Below the pieces are notes generated by a model that ran no database searches, was not told where the DNA came from, and was given only the letters and a program-made list of their open reading frames with translations. Position numbers and translations under genes: made by a program. Shown here in pieces: positions 9,980-21,668 of a stretch of DNA of 53,846 nt (position 1 is its first letter; every line of letters begins with the position of its first letter). The DNA is from Cellulomonas massiliensis JC225 (lineage in GTDB: Bacteria > Actinomycetota > Actinomycetes > Actinomycetales > Cellulomonadaceae). The stretch lies in contig NZ_HE978588.1 of assembly GCF_000312005.1 (NCBI RefSeq), positions 2,762,492-2,816,337 of the forward strand, written 5' to 3'.

Positions 9980-10681
9980 CTATCCTGCGCCCAGCAGGTC
10001 CTCGAGCGCCGCCCCGGCCACCCTGCGGAACGCGCGCCGGGGGCGCGTGCGGTCCAGCACGCCGACCTCGAGCTGCTGCGCGGGGATCGGGCGCTGCTCG
10101 GCGCCCTCGTCGGTCGGCGAGCCGAGCACGCGCACGGCCAGCGCCAGCACCTGCTGGAGCGTCATGCCGGGCTGCCAGCCGTCCGCCAGCAGCCCAGCGA
10201 GCCGCTCCGCCTGCCCGCCCATCACGACGTAGCCGTGCTCGTCGGCCACCGACCCGTCGTAGGTGAGCCGGTAGATCTGGTCCCCCTCGGGCGCCCGGCC
10301 GACCTCGGCCACGACGATCTCCACCTCGAGCGGCTTCGACTCGGTCGTGAAGACCGTGCCGAGCGTCTGGGCGTACGCGTTCGCGAGGCCCCGGGCGGTC
10401 ACGTCGGCCCGGTCGTAGGAGTACCCCCGCAGGTCGGCGTAGCGCACACCCGCGACACGCAGGTTCTCGAACTCGTTGTACTTGCCCACCGCGGCGAACG
10501 CGATGCGGTCGTAGATCTCCGAGACCTTGTGCAGCGCGCGCGAGGCGTTCTCCGTGGCGAACGCGATGCCGTCGTCGTACTGCAGGACGACCACCGAGCG
10601 CCCGCGCGAGATGCCCTTGCGCGCGAAGTCGGCCCGGTCCTTCATCAGCTGCTCGGGCGAGACGTAGAACGGCATGCTCAT
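9980..10681 (-). CDS. prcA: Proteasome alpha subunit
   Basis: PrcA forms the outer rings and gates of the 20S core. The 233-aa product starts [24 protein letters not shown], a typical gate-forming N-terminus, followed by [21 protein letters not shown] and [21 protein letters not shown]. It has no N-terminal Thr nucleophile, as expected of an alpha subunit. The ATG at 10681 overlaps the prcB stop by ATGA, which couples alpha to beta synthesis. The longer open frame upstream is only a read-through of prcB. Confidence 0.96.
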   Translation of the reverse strand: MSMPFYVSPEQLMKDRADFARKGISRGRSVVVLQYDDGIAFATENASRALHKVSEIYDRIAFAAVGKYNEFENLRVAGVRYADLRGYSYDRADVTARGLANAYAQTLGTVFTTESKPLEVEIVVAEVGRAPEGDQIYRLTYDGSVADEHGYVVMGGQAERLAGLLADGWQPGMTLQQVLALAVRVLGSPTDEGAEQRPIPAQQLEVGVLDRTRPRRAFRRVAGAALEDLLGAG

Positions 10682-11526
10682 CGCGCACCCCCGCGGCCCT
10701 CGTGCGTCATCCGGCGCTCGGCCTCGACCAGCTCGGCGACCTCCCGCAGCTGCTCGTCCGGCACGCGCAGGTAGCCCGACTCCGTCACCGTCGCGACGAC
10801 GGGCCAGATGCCGCGCGTGCGGTCGGGGCCGCCGGTCGCCGAGTCGTCGTCGGCGGCGTCGACCAGCGCCTCGACCGCTACGCGGACGGCGCCCGCCGCG
10901 TCGAGGTCGGGGCGCCACAGCTTCTTGAGCGACCCCCGCGCGAACACCGAGCCGGAGCCGACCGCGTGGTGGTCGTGCTCCTCGTAGCGCCCGCCCGTCA
11001 CGTCGTAGGAGAAGATCCGCCCGACCCGGCGGTCCAGGTCGAAGCCGCCGAACAGCGGGACGACCGCGAGCCCCTGCATGGCCAGGCCGAGGTTGCCCCG
11101 GATCATCGTCGCCAGGCGGTTCGCCTTGCCCTCGAGCGACAGCAGGCTGCCCTCGATCTTCTCGTAGTGCTCGAGCTCGAGCTGGAACAGCCGGACGAGC
11201 TCGACCGCGAGGCCGGCCGTGCCGGCGATGCCGACCGCGGAGTACTCGTCGGCCGGGAAGACCTTCTCGATCTCGCGGCTGGCGATCATCGAGCCCATGG
11301 TCGCGCGCCGGTCGCCCGCGACGACGACGCCCGCGGGGAACGTCAGCGCCACGATCGTGGTGCCGTGCGGCACCTGCAGCTCACCGACCGGCAAGGGGCG
11401 GTTCCCCGGCAGCAGGTGCGGGGCGTGACCGGTGAGGAACTCGACGAAGGACGACGACCCGGCCGTGCGGAAGGCGTCGGGCAGCCGCCCGGCCGAGCGG
11501 TCGAGCGGAGGTGTCGGGACGCTCAT
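10678..11526 (-). CDS. prcB: Proteasome beta subunit
   Basis: PrcB is the proteolytic subunit of the 20S core. The 282-aa precursor has a propeptide of about 55 residues, then [25 protein letters not shown]. Autocleavage after Gly55 would expose the catalytic Thr56. Asp72/Lys-type active-site residues and the [25 protein letters not shown] helix follow the family. Its ATG is 6 nt after the pup stop with no clear ribosome site, so translation is probably coupled to pup. A prominent acidic loop ([11 protein letters not shown]) lies near the C-terminus. Confidence 0.96.
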   Translation of the reverse strand: MSVPTPPLDRSAGRLPDAFRTAGSSSFVEFLTGHAPHLLPGNRPLPVGELQVPHGTTIVALTFPAGVVVAGDRRATMGSMIASREIEKVFPADEYSAVGIAGTAGLAVELVRLFQLELEHYEKIEGSLLSLEGKANRLATMIRGNLGLAMQGLAVVPLFGGFDLDRRVGRIFSYDVTGGRYEEHDHHAVGSGSVFARGSLKKLWRPDLDAAGAVRVAVEALVDAADDDSATGGPDRTRGIWPVVATVTESGYLRVPDEQLREVAELVEAERRMTHEGRGGAR

Positions 11527-11532
11527 CGGCGC

Positions 11533-11721
11533 TCACTGACCGCCCTTCTGGACGAAGCCCCGGACGAACTGCTCCGCGTTGGACTCGAGCACGTCGTCGA
11601 TCTCGTCGAGGAGGGCGTCCACCTCGGCGTCGCGGTTCTGGACGGTCGGGGCGACCGGCTCGGGCGCGTCGTCGGGCTCGTCGTCCCGGCGCTGCGGACG
11701 GATCTGCTCCTGACCAGCCAT
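11533..11721 (-). CDS. pup: Prokaryotic ubiquitin-like protein Pup
   Basis: This 62-aa protein is the degradation tag. It is disordered and acidic, with a central helical Arc-binding part (AEVDALLDEIDDVLESNAEQFVRGFVQ) and the terminal sequence KGGQ. The final Gln means Dop must first deamidate it to Glu before PafA can use it. An SD (GGGAGGT) precedes the ATG. Two copies of an actinobacterial -10-like motif lie upstream of it, in the gap after dop, which suggests pup-prcBA have their own promoter for high expression. Confidence 0.98.
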   Translation of the reverse strand: MAGQEQIRPQRRDDEPDDAPEPVAPTVQNRDAEVDALLDEIDDVLESNAEQFVRGFVQKGGQ

Positions 11722-11755
11722 GCTGACCTCCCGGCGTCGTGCTCGTGCTCGGTAG

Positions 11756-11777
11756 CACCCTAGGCATCCACCCTAGG
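11756..11777 (-). promoter_or_regulatory. Directly repeated -10-like motif upstream of pup
   Basis: CCTAGGGTG (minus-strand sense) occurs twice, at 11756-11764 and 11769-11777, offset by 13 bp. Each contains TAGGGT, the hexamer found as a -10 element elsewhere in the window. They could be tandem promoters or one promoter with an operator half-site. Confidence 0.45.
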
Positions 11778-11818
11778 CCCGATCGGGGACGCCGCCCGCG
11801 CGCCGTCCACGGGAGGGG

Positions 11819-13426
11819 TCAGGAGCCCAGGGCCGCGAGCAGCGCGGACGCGTCCGGGCTGGCGTCGAGCAGGTCGCCGACGTGCGCGCGGGTGCCGCGC
11901 AGCGGGTCGCGCATCGGGACGCGCTGGAGCGTGCTCGAGCCGGGCACGTCGAAGACGACCGAGTCCCAGCTGGCCGCCGTGATCTCGCCGCCGTACCGGG
12001 AGACGGCCTCGCCCCGGAAGTAGGCGCGGGTGTCCTCCGGCGGGCGCACGACCGCGCGGGCGACCTGCTCCGGCGTGACCAGCAGCTCCACCGCGCCGGC
12101 GCCGACGAGCCGGTGGTAGAGCCCGCGCTCGGGCCGCAGGTCGGACCACTGCAGGTCGACGGCCGCGAGGCGCGGGTGGTCCCACTCGAGCCGGTCGCGG
12201 CGCCGCATGCCCTCCAGCAGCCGCAGCTTGGCGAGCCACTCCACCTCGCGCGCGCACGTCGCGGGGTCGGACCCCAGCCGGTCCAGCAGCGACTCCCAGC
12301 GGCGCAGCACGTCCGCCGTCTGCTCGTCCACCTCGTCGCCGACGTGCGCGACCGCCGTCCGGACGGCCTCGAGGTACCCGCGCTGGACCTCCAGCGCGGT
12401 GAGCGTGCGCCCGTCCGCCAGGTCGAGGCGGGCCGTGAGGGTCAGGTCGTGGCTGACCTGCTGCACCGCGGCCACCGGGTCGCGCAGCGCGAGCCGGTCC
12501 AGCGCGGCGAGCGCGCCGCCGGAGCCGCCGTCGGCGACCTGCCGCTCGAGGAGCCACAGGACGAGCGACGTGGTGCCGAGGCGCACGTACGTCGCCGCCT
12601 CGAGCATCGTCGCGTCGCCGACGATGACGTGCAGCCGGCGCCACCGGTCGGGATCGGCGTGCGGCTCGTCGCGCGTGTTGACGATGGGGCGACGCAGGGT
12701 CGTCTCGAGCCCGATCTCCGCCTCGACGTAGTCGGCCCGCTGCGACAGCTGGAAGCCGGCGCGCTCCCCGCGCTGCCCGAGGCCGACCCGACCGGCGCCC
12801 GTGAACACCTGGCGGGTCACGAAGAAGGGGATGAGGCGTGCCGCCAGGTCGGTGAACGGGACGGCCCGGTCGACGAGGTAGTTCTCGTGCGTGCCGTACG
12901 TCGCGCCCTTGCCGTCGACGTTGTTCTTGTACAGCGCCACGTCGGGCAGGGCGGGGTTGCTCGCCAGCCCGCGCACCGACTGGAGCATCACCTGCTCCCC
13001 CGCCCGGTCCCACAGCACCGCGTCGAGCGGGTTGGTCACCTCGGGCGAGGAGTACTCGGGGTGCGCGTGGTCGACGTAGAGCCGCGCACCGTTCGTGAGG
13101 ATCACGTTCGCCGCGCCGGGGTCCTCGTACTCCTCGACCGCGGAGCGCGGCAGCTCCTGCGGGCCGTCGCCCGAGGGGGCCGGCGCGGCCGGGTCGTCCG
13201 TGAGCAGCGACGGGTGCGCCGACGCCCGCTGGAGGTGGAAGCCGCGGGCGTCGTGCAGCGGGTCCTCGTCGTCGTAGTCCCAGCGCGCCTTGCCGCGCGC
13301 GCCGTCCCGCGCCGCGGCGTGCACGGCGACGACGTGGGACGACAGCAGCATCGGGTTGGCGAGCGGCCGCCCCGGCTGGAGGATGCCGTACTCGGTCTCG
13401 ATCCCCATCACCCGGCGCACGCTCAC
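11819..13426 (-). CDS. dop: Pup deamidase/depupylase
   Basis: Dop deamidates the C-terminal Gln of Pup and also removes Pup from tagged proteins. The 535-aa product starts MSVRRVMGIETEYGILQPG and shares the PafA fold ([62 protein letters not shown]). It carries the Dop-specific insertion after the first strand (about residues 30-70, ARGKARWDYDDEDPLHDARGFH), absent from PafA. The GTG at 13426 sits 6 nt after TAGGCT, supporting this start and a leaderless message. The gene lies between arc and pup. Confidence 0.96.
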   Translation of the reverse strand: MSVRRVMGIETEYGILQPGRPLANPMLLSSHVVAVHAAARDGARGKARWDYDDEDPLHDARGFHLQRASAHPSLLTDDPAAPAPSGDGPQELPRSAVEEYEDPGAANVILTNGARLYVDHAHPEYSSPEVTNPLDAVLWDRAGEQVMLQSVRGLASNPALPDVALYKNNVDGKGATYGTHENYLVDRAVPFTDLAARLIPFFVTRQVFTGAGRVGLGQRGERAGFQLSQRADYVEAEIGLETTLRRPIVNTRDEPHADPDRWRRLHVIVGDATMLEAATYVRLGTTSLVLWLLERQVADGGSGGALAALDRLALRDPVAAVQQVSHDLTLTARLDLADGRTLTALEVQRGYLEAVRTAVAHVGDEVDEQTADVLRRWESLLDRLGSDPATCAREVEWLAKLRLLEGMRRRDRLEWDHPRLAAVDLQWSDLRPERGLYHRLVGAGAVELLVTPEQVARAVVRPPEDTRAYFRGEAVSRYGGEITAASWDSVVFDVPGSSTLQRVPMRDPLRGTRAHVGDLLDASPDASALLAALGS

Positions 13427-13432
13427 GCCGCC

Positions 13433-13438
13433 AGCCTA
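13433..13438 (-). promoter_or_regulatory. Putative -10 element of dop (leaderless)
   Basis: TAGGCT on the minus strand ends 6 nt before the dop GTG, inside the 82-bp gap after arc. Confidence 0.5.
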
Positions 13439-13508
13439 GGTGGCCGGCCGCCGCGCGCACGCACGGCCGGGCCCGCCGGGCGCGGCCGACGGGGCGCCGT
13501 GCGGGCCG

Positions 13509-15140
13509 TCAGAGGTACTGGCCCGTGCTCGTCACCGTCTCGATGGTCCGCGAGCCGTCGACGCCCTTCTTGCCCTGGGTGATCGTCCGGATGAAGACGA
13601 TGCGCTCGCCCTTCTTGCCGGAGATCCGCGCCCAGTCGTCGGGGTTCGTCGTGTTCGGCAGGTCCTCGTTCTCCTTGAACTCGTCGACGCACGCGCTCAG
13701 CAGGTGGTCGACGCGGATGCCGCGCTGGCCCGTCGCGAGGAGGTCCTTGATCGCGGTCTTCTTCGCCCGGTCGACGACGTTCTGGATCATCGCGCCGGAG
13801 TTGAAGTCCTTGAAGTACAGGATCTCCTTGTCGCCGCTCGCGTACGTCACCTCGAGGAAGCGGTTCTCGTCGCTCTCGGTGTACATGCGCTCGACGACGC
13901 GCGTGATCATCCCCTCGACGGCCGCCGCGGCGCTGCCGCCGTGCTCGGCGAGGTCGTCGGCGTGGATCGGGAGGTCGGGCGTGAGGTACTTGCCGAAGAT
14001 CTCGCGGGCGCCCTCGGCGTCGGGGCGCTCGATCTTGATCTTCACGTCGAGCCGGCCCGGCCGCAGGATCGCCGGGTCGATCATGTCCTCGCGGTTCGAG
14101 GCGCCGATGACGATGACGTTCTCCAGCCGCTCGACGCCGTCGATCTCCGAGAGGAGCTGCGGCACGATCGTCGTCTCCACGTCGCTGGAGACGCCGGTGC
14201 CGCGGGTGCGGAACAGCGACTCCATCTCGTCGAAGAACACGACCACCGGGTGGCCCTGCGACGCCTTCTCCCGCGCCCGGGCGAAGATGAGGCGGATGTG
14301 TCGCTCCGTCTCCCCGACGTACTTGTTCAGCAGCTCGGGGCCCTTGACGTTGAGGAAGTAGCTGCGCGCCGCGGCGACGTCGTCGCCCCGGGCCGCGGCC
14401 GCCGTCGCCGCCAGCGAGTGCGCGACGGCCTTCGCGATGAGCGTCTTGCCGCACCCGGGCGGCCCGTACAGCAGCACGCCCTTCGGCGGCTTGAGCCCGT
14501 GCTCGCGGAACAGCTCGGGGTGCAGGAACGGCAGCTCGACGGCGTCGCGGATCGTCTCGATCTGCGGGCCCAGCCCGCCGATGTCCTCGTACTCGATGTC
14601 CGGGACCTCCTCGAGGACGAGCTCCTCGACCTCGGCCCGCGGGATGACCTCGAAGACGAAGCCGCTGCGCGAGTCGACCGTCAGCGCGTCGCCGACGCGG
14701 ACCTTCGCGTCCACGACCTGCCCGGCGAGCCGCACGACCCGCTCCTCGTCGCCGCGCCCGACGACGAGCACGCGCCCCTCGCCCAGCAGCTCCTTGACCG
14801 TGACGAGCTCGCCCACCTGCTCGTAGCCGCCGGCCTCGACGACCGTGAGCGCCTCGTTGAGCATGACCTCCTGGCCGGGCCGCAGCCGCTGCACGTCCAG
14901 CGCCGGGCTGGCGCCGACGTGCATCTTGCGGCCGGCGGAGACGACGTCGACGGTGCCGTCCGCCCGTGCGCCCAGGAACGTCGCGTAGGTGCCCGGGGGC
15001 TTGGCCAGGTCGTCCACCTGGCGCTTGAGCTCGAGGATCTGCTCGCGCGCCGCCACCAGCGCCTCGCTGAGCCGCTCGTTCTTGGCCGCGAGCACCGCGA
15101 GCTCGCGCTGCAGGTCTCGTCCTGCTGCCGGGTCCGTCAT
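13509..15140 (-). CDS. arc: Proteasome-associated AAA ATPase (Mpa/ARC)
   Basis: This hexameric unfoldase captures Pup-tagged proteins and feeds them into the 20S core. The 543-aa product has an N-terminal coiled coil (about residues 8-50) that binds Pup, two OB-fold regions, and an AAA domain with Walker A GPPGCGKT, Walker [11 protein letters not shown] and sensor region [21 protein letters not shown]. It ends GQYL, a C-terminal tail with the penultimate Tyr that docks on and opens the proteasome gate. The ATG at 15140 has a near-perfect ribosome site (AAGGAGGT), so the longer frame is rejected. Confidence 0.97.
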   Translation of the reverse strand: MTDPAAGRDLQRELAVLAAKNERLSEALVAAREQILELKRQVDDLAKPPGTYATFLGARADGTVDVVSAGRKMHVGASPALDVQRLRPGQEVMLNEALTVVEAGGYEQVGELVTVKELLGEGRVLVVGRGDEERVVRLAGQVVDAKVRVGDALTVDSRSGFVFEVIPRAEVEELVLEEVPDIEYEDIGGLGPQIETIRDAVELPFLHPELFREHGLKPPKGVLLYGPPGCGKTLIAKAVAHSLAATAAAARGDDVAAARSYFLNVKGPELLNKYVGETERHIRLIFARAREKASQGHPVVVFFDEMESLFRTRGTGVSSDVETTIVPQLLSEIDGVERLENVIVIGASNREDMIDPAILRPGRLDVKIKIERPDAEGAREIFGKYLTPDLPIHADDLAEHGGSAAAAVEGMITRVVERMYTESDENRFLEVTYASGDKEILYFKDFNSGAMIQNVVDRAKKTAIKDLLATGQRGIRVDHLLSACVDEFKENEDLPNTTNPDDWARISGKKGERIVFIRTITQGKKGVDGSRTIETVTSTGQYL

Positions 15141-15204
15141 CGCACGACCTCCTTCTGCAAGGTGGGGGTGCACCGCGCTGTGCGAACTGCCCGCTGGTCC
15201 GACG

Positions 15205-15210
15205 ACCCTA
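15205..15210 (-). promoter_or_regulatory. Putative -10 element of arc
   Basis: TAGGGT on the minus strand lies about 64 nt before the arc ATG and would give a leader carrying the strong ribosome site. Confidence 0.45.
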
Positions 15211-15269
15211 ACCGCGGATGCGCACGGGTGCGGGACGACGCACGGTACGCCTCCGGCGGCCCGGGCGGG

Positions 15270-17525
<2,256 letters not shown>

Positions 17526-17608
17526 GGTGGCGCCGGCGGACCCCCGCGGCGCGCCGGCGTGGTCGTCCGCATCGGCGGGTCGAGGGCGGGCCTGTCGGCG
17601 CGCCTGCC

Positions 17609-17614
17609 TACCCT
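17609..17614 (+). promoter_or_regulatory. Putative -10 element of the RecB-like gene (leaderless)
   Basis: TACCCT ends 6 nt before the GTG at 17621. Confidence 0.5.
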
Positions 17615-17620
17615 CGTGCC

Positions 17621-18538
17621 GTGACGACCGACCTCGCCCTGCCCGCCGCCCCCGACCTGACGACCTCGGGAGCCGCCGCGGAGGGTGCGGACGCCGAGGT
17701 GCGTCGCCCGTCCCGGCCTGGGCTGTCGCCGTCGCGCGCGAACGACTTCCTGCGCTGCCCGCTGCTGTTCCGCTTCCGCGTCGTCGACCGCCTGCCGGAA
17801 CCGCAGAGCGCCGCCGCGGCACGCGGCACCCTCGTGCACGCGGTGCTGGAGCACCTGTTCGAGCTCCCGGCCGCCGAGCGCACCGTCGAGGCCGCGCACG
17901 GGCTCGTGCCGGTGCGCTGGGCCGAGATGGTCGAGCAGGCGCCCGAGCTCGTCGACCTGCTCGCCGACGAGGAGGACCCCGACGTCCCGCAGCGCTGGTT
18001 CGCCGAGGCGCGGGCCCTGCTGTCCACGTACTTCACGCTGGAGGACCCGACGCGCCTCGAGCCGCGCGCCCGCGAGCTGTCCGTGAGCACGGAGCTCGAG
18101 GACGGGCCGCACCTGCGGGGCGTCGTGGACCGGGTGGACGTGGCGCCCAACGGCTGGGTGCGGGTCGTCGACTACAAGACGGGCCGCTCGCCGCGCCCGG
18201 GGTTCGAGAGCTCGGCGCTGTTCCAGATGCGGTTCTACGCGTACGTCATCTGGCGCACGCGCGGCGTGCTCCCCAAGCGCCTGCAGCTGGAGTACCTCGG
18301 CGACGGGGTCGTCCTCGCGCACGAGCCCACCGAGGCGGAGATGGCGACCGTCGAGTCGCGCGTCCGGTCGATCTGGGCCGGGATCCAGGACACGGCACGC
18401 TCGGGCGACTGGCGGCCGAAGCCGTCGAAGCTCTGCGACTGGTGCGCGTTCCGCGACCTGTGCCCGTCGTTCGGCGGCACCCCGCCGGTCGTGCCCCCCG
18501 GCGCCGTCGAGCGTGCCACGGGCGTCGTCCCGGCCTGA
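17621..18538 (+). CDS. RecB-family PD-(D/E)XK exonuclease with Fe-S cysteines
   Basis: This 305-aa protein is a stand-alone RecB/Cas4-type nuclease. It has LSPSRANDFLRCPLLFRFRVVDRLPEP, GTLVHAVLEHLFELP, the catalytic RGVVDRVDVAPNG followed by VRVVDYKTGRSP, and FQMRFYAYVIW. The N-terminal Cys and the C-terminal cluster CDWCAFRDLC fit a four-cysteine iron-sulphur site as in AddB/Cas4. No cas genes or repeats are nearby, so a repair role is likelier than CRISPR adaptation. This gene is a constant neighbour of the proteasome region in actinobacteria. It is divergent from the site-2 protease and converges on the HAD gene. Confidence 0.92.
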   Translation: MTTDLALPAAPDLTTSGAAAEGADAEVRRPSRPGLSPSRANDFLRCPLLFRFRVVDRLPEPQSAAAARGTLVHAVLEHLFELPAAERTVEAAHGLVPVRWAEMVEQAPELVDLLADEEDPDVPQRWFAEARALLSTYFTLEDPTRLEPRARELSVSTELEDGPHLRGVVDRVDVAPNGWVRVVDYKTGRSPRPGFESSALFQMRFYAYVIWRTRGVLPKRLQLEYLGDGVVLAHEPTEAEMATVESRVRSIWAGIQDTARSGDWRPKPSKLCDWCAFRDLCPSFGGTPPVVPPGAVERATGVVPA

Positions 18539-18555
18539 CCCGCCGGCTCGGCGGG
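18539..18555. terminator. Hairpin between convergent recB-like and HAD genes
   Basis: CCCGCC and GGCGGG arms enclose a 5-nt loop directly after the RecB-like stop. A second small GCCCG/CGGGC hairpin follows. No T-tract is present. Confidence 0.45.
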
Positions 18556-18564
18556 CGACGCCCG

Positions 18565-19311
18565 TCAGGCGGGCAGCAGGTCCAGCGTCTCGCCGGCGGC
18601 GATCCGCGCCAGGTCGGCCACGGACACCGTGTCCAGCCCGCGCACGCGGCTCAGCCCCGGGCGCTGCTCGACCGGCACCAGCGCCTCGACCGCGAGCACC
18701 CGCGCGCCCGCCGCCGTCGCGGAGGCGATGCCGGAGCGCGAGTCCTCCACCGCGACACAGCGCTCGACGGGGACGCCGAGCGCGGCCGCGGCGGTGAGGT
18801 ACGGCTCCGGCGAGGGCTTCGGCTCGCGCACCCGGTCGCCGGCGACGACGACCTCGAAGCAGCCGGCCGTGCGCGCGAACGGCTCGGCCAGGACCTCGAA
18901 CGACGACGTGACCAGGGCCATCCGCACACCGGCGTCCGAGAGAGCCGCGAGAAGCTCGCGGGCGCCCGGCTGCCAGGGCGTGCTGGCCGCGACGCCCGCG
19001 GCCACGCGGGCGTTGAGCACGTCGATGATCTCGTCGGCGGGCAGGTCGACGCCGCGCTCCTGCAGGACGGCCGCGGCCTGCGTCATCGGGCCGCCGACCA
19101 GGGCGAGGCCGTCCTCGTGCGTCCAGGTCCCCCCGAACGAGCCGACGAGATCGGTCTCGGCGGCGATCCACAGCGGCTCGGTGTCGATCAGCGTGCCGTC
19201 CATGTCCCAGAGCACCGCGGCGGGAAGCCGGGGGGCCGCGACGGGCTCGGCGGCGAGGTCGGTGGCGAGGTCGGCTGCGGGCACGTCGGGGCGCGCGGGG
19301 TTCGTCGGCAT
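18565..19311 (-). CDS. HAD-family hydrolase, beta-phosphoglucomutase/phosphatase-like
   Basis: The 248-aa protein carries all HAD motifs: I, LWDMDGTLIDTEPLW (nucleophile Asp and acid/base Asp); II, LVTSSF; III, the Lys in REPKPSPEPY; IV, VEDSRSGIASATAAG. A helical cap lies between motifs I and II, giving subfamily IA, which acts on small phosphorylated compounds. The exact substrate cannot be read from sequence. TACCCT sits 7 nt before the ATG. It is divergent from the PAC2 gene, with start codons only 61 bp apart. Confidence 0.9.
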   Translation of the reverse strand: MPTNPARPDVPAADLATDLAAEPVAAPRLPAAVLWDMDGTLIDTEPLWIAAETDLVGSFGGTWTHEDGLALVGGPMTQAAAVLQERGVDLPADEIIDVLNARVAAGVAASTPWQPGARELLAALSDAGVRMALVTSSFEVLAEPFARTAGCFEVVVAGDRVREPKPSPEPYLTAAAALGVPVERCVAVEDSRSGIASATAAGARVLAVEALVPVEQRPGLSRVRGLDTVSVADLARIAAGETLDLLPA

Positions 19312-19318
19312 CCCGTCG

Positions 19319-19324
19319 AGGGTA
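19319..19324 (-). promoter_or_regulatory. Putative -10 element of the HAD gene (leaderless)
   Basis: TACCCT on the minus strand ends 7 nt before the ATG at 19311. With the PAC2 element at 19361-19366 it forms a compact divergent promoter. Confidence 0.5.
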
Positions 19325-19360
19325 CCCGCGCCCCTGCCGCTCCCCCGCCCGCCGGGGTCC

Positions 19361-19366
19361 TACGCT
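19361..19366 (+). promoter_or_regulatory. Putative -10 element of the PAC2 gene (leaderless)
   Basis: TACGCT ends 6 nt before the ATG at 19373. Confidence 0.5.
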
Positions 19367-19372
19367 GGACGG

Positions 19373-20230
19373 ATGGACGACGCCACGCAGGGCCAGCTCC
19401 CCGACCGCGACCCCGTCCTCCTCGCCGCCTTCGAGGGCTGGAACGACGCCGGGTCCGCGGTCACGCAGGCTCTCGAGCACCTCGACGAGGTGTGGGGCGC
19501 CACCGAGGTCGACGAGCTCGACCCCGAGGAGTACCACGACTTCCAGGTGAACCGTCCGGTCATCGGCTTCGGCGCGGACGGGCGGCGCACCATCACCTGG
19601 CCCACGACGACGGTGTCGGTCGCCACGACGCCGACGGGCCGCACGGTCGTCATCGTGCACGGCATCGAGCCGTCGATGCGGTGGCGCCGGTACTGCGCCG
19701 AACTGCTCGACATCGCGGCCGGCCTCGGCGTGCGCACCGTCGTCTCGCTCGGGGCGCTGCTGGCCGACGTCCCGCACACCCGGCCGATCCCGGTGACGGC
19801 CAGCAGCGACGACGCCGACGTGCGCCAGCACCTCGACCTCGAGCCGAACACCTACGAGGGCCCGACCGGCATCGTCGGCGTGCTGCAGCACCAGGCGCAG
19901 GCGCGCGGTCTGCGCGCGCTGTCGCTATGGGCGGCCGTCCCCCACTATGTCGCGCACCCGCCGTCGCCGAAGGCGACGCTCGCGGTCCTGCAGCGCCTCG
20001 AGCAGCTGCTCGGCGAGACGGTGCCGATGGGCGAGCTCCCCGACGACGCCCAGGCGTGGCAGCACGGGGTCGACGAGCTCGCGGGCGAGGACGCCGAGAT
20101 CGGCGAGTACGTGCGCCAGCTGGAGGAGGCGAAGGACACCGCCGACCTGCCGGAGGCGAGCGGCGAGGCGATCGCGCAGGAGTTCGAGCGCTACCTGCGG
20201 CGCCGCGACAAGGGCACCGGCGCGGGCTGA
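19373..20230 (+). CDS. PAC2-family protein
   Basis: This 285-aa protein belongs to the family named after eukaryotic proteasome assembly chaperone 2. Visible core: PVLLAAFEGWNDAGSAVTQALEHL, VVIVHGIEPSMRWRRYCAELLDIA, VVSLGALLADVPHTRPIPVTAS, YEGPTGIVGVLQHQA and SLWAAVPHYVAHPPSPKATLAVLQRLEQLL. The C-terminus is acidic and probably coiled. No enzymatic activity is established in bacteria. Proximity to the proteasome cluster (about 4 kb) is suggestive, but a functional link is only an inference. It converges on mshC. Confidence 0.9.
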   Translation: MDDATQGQLPDRDPVLLAAFEGWNDAGSAVTQALEHLDEVWGATEVDELDPEEYHDFQVNRPVIGFGADGRRTITWPTTTVSVATTPTGRTVVIVHGIEPSMRWRRYCAELLDIAAGLGVRTVVSLGALLADVPHTRPIPVTASSDDADVRQHLDLEPNTYEGPTGIVGVLQHQAQARGLRALSLWAAVPHYVAHPPSPKATLAVLQRLEQLLGETVPMGELPDDAQAWQHGVDELAGEDAEIGEYVRQLEEAKDTADLPEASGEAIAQEFERYLRRRDKGTGAG

Positions 20231-20234
20231 GCCC

Positions 20235-20259
20235 CGGGCCGCGCGGCGGGAGCGGCCCG
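20235..20259. terminator. Hairpin between convergent PAC2 and mshC genes
   Basis: CGGGCCG and CGGCCCG arms of 7 bp enclose an 11-nt loop, 5 nt after the PAC2 stop. Confidence 0.5.
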
Positions 20260-20270
20260 TCCGGCCGTCG

Positions 20271-21539
20271 TCACATGCGCACGCCGAGCAGCGCGTCGAT
20301 GGTGCGTGCCACCACGCCCGGCGCGCCCTCGACGAGCACCGCGCCCGGCTGCGCGGCGAGCACGAACGCCTGCTCCACCCACGCGTCGACCACCGCGAGG
20401 GCCCGCGGGGCGTCGAGGTCGTCGGCCACGGCCGCCCGCACGCCGGCGAGGACGCCGGTGGCGTCGGGACCGCCGTTGCCCGACAGCGCCCGCCGCCAGC
20501 GCTCCAGCCGCGCCTGGGCCTCGGACAGCACCTCGTCGGTCCACTCCCAGTCGCTGCGGTAGTGGTGCGCGAGGACGGCGAGGCGGACCGCCATCGGGTC
20601 GACGCCCTGCGCGCGCAGGGCGGAGACGAGCACGAGGTTGCCCCGTGACTTGCTCATCTTCTCGCCGTGCAGCCCGACCATGCCCGCGTGCACGTGGACG
20701 GCGCCGCCGTGGCCGCCGAGGCCCCGGGCGTGCGAGGTGCTCATCTCGTGGTGCGGGAACAGCAGGTCGCTGCCGCCGCCCTCCACGTCGAACGACTCGC
20801 CGAGGGCGTCGCGCGCGATGACGGTGCACTCGATGTGCCAGCCGGGTCGTCCGCGACCCAGCGAGCCGCCGTCCCACGCCGGCTCGCCGTGCCGCTCGCG
20901 CCGCCACAGCAGCGGGTCCAGGGGGTGGCGCTTGCCGGGACGCTCGGGGTCGCCGCCGCGCTCCGCGGACAGCGCGCGCATCGTGGCGTCGTCGAGCCCG
21001 GCGACGGAGCCGAACCGGGGGTCCGCCGCCACGTCGGCGTACACGTCGCCCAGCTCGGTGCCGCCGTCGGCCTCGGGCGTCGGCACCCGGTACGCGAGCC
21101 CGGCCGTGAGCAGCCGCTCGACGGCGGCGACCACGTCGCCGACCGACTCGACGACGCCGCGCCACGAGTCCGGCGGCACGACGCCGAGCGCCGTCATGTC
21201 CTCCGTGAACAGGGCGACCTGGTCGCGCGCGAGCTCCTGCCAGTCGACGCCGGTGGCCTGCGCGCGCTCGAGCAGCGGGTCGTCGACGTCGGTCACGTTG
21301 CTCGCGTACCGCACCGTCAGGCCGGCGTCGCGCCAGGCGCGGACCAGCAGGTCGAACGCGACGTAGGTGGCGGCGTGGCCGAGGTGGGTCGCGTCGTACG
21401 GGGTGATGCCGCACGCGTAGAGCGTCGCCCGGGGGCCGCTCGCGGCGACGACGGTCCGGCCCGTCGAGCTGTCGTGGACCCGCACCTGCTCCCCTCGGCC
21501 GGGGAGCTGCGGGATCTGCGGCGGCGGCCAGGTGAGCAC
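20271..21539 (-). CDS. mshC: Cysteine-1-D-myo-inosityl glucosamine ligase (mycothiol synthesis)
   Basis: MshC uses ATP to join cysteine to glucosaminyl-inositol in mycothiol synthesis. The 422-aa product is a cysteinyl-tRNA-synthetase homologue lacking the anticodon domain. It has the Zn-binding Cys43 in [17 protein letters not shown] (HIGH-like motif at about 51-56), [23 protein letters not shown] and the loop EKMSKSRGN. The short N-terminus [16 protein letters not shown] and the total length separate it from CysS. The GTG at 21539 follows TAGGCT by 6 nt. It supports an actinobacterial host. Confidence 0.95.
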   Translation of the reverse strand: MLTWPPPQIPQLPGRGEQVRVHDSSTGRTVVAASGPRATLYACGITPYDATHLGHAATYVAFDLLVRAWRDAGLTVRYASNVTDVDDPLLERAQATGVDWQELARDQVALFTEDMTALGVVPPDSWRGVVESVGDVVAAVERLLTAGLAYRVPTPEADGGTELGDVYADVAADPRFGSVAGLDDATMRALSAERGGDPERPGKRHPLDPLLWRRERHGEPAWDGGSLGRGRPGWHIECTVIARDALGESFDVEGGGSDLLFPHHEMSTSHARGLGGHGGAVHVHAGMVGLHGEKMSKSRGNLVLVSALRAQGVDPMAVRLAVLAHHYRSDWEWTDEVLSEAQARLERWRRALSGNGGPDATGVLAGVRAAVADDLDAPRALAVVDAWVEQAFVLAAQPGAVLVEGAPGVVARTIDALLGVRM

Positions 21540-21545
21540 CAGCGA

Positions 21546-21551
21546 AGCCTA
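21546..21551 (-). promoter_or_regulatory. Putative -10 element of mshC (leaderless)
   Basis: TAGGCT on the minus strand ends 6 nt before the mshC GTG. Confidence 0.5.
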
Positions 21552-21656
21552 ACGGCGAGCGGCCGCCCGGCCCGCCGCGCCCGTCGCCGTCCGCCCGCGG
21601 GCAGACCGGTGGAGCACCCCGGCGCGGCCTCGCTGCGCGGACGGGCGCCGCGGGGC

Positions 21657-21662
21657 GATGAT
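21657..21662 (+). promoter_or_regulatory. Weak -10-like element of the CorA-like gene
   Basis: GATGAT ends 6 nt before the GTG at 21669. The spacing fits the leaderless pattern but the hexamer is poor. Confidence 0.25.
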
Positions 21663-21668
21663 GCGCAG

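Noticed and set aside
17621-18538. RecB/Cas4-like nuclease as part of a CRISPR system
   Set aside because: No repeat array and no cas gene are visible anywhere in the window, and its neighbours are those of the housekeeping actinobacterial copy.
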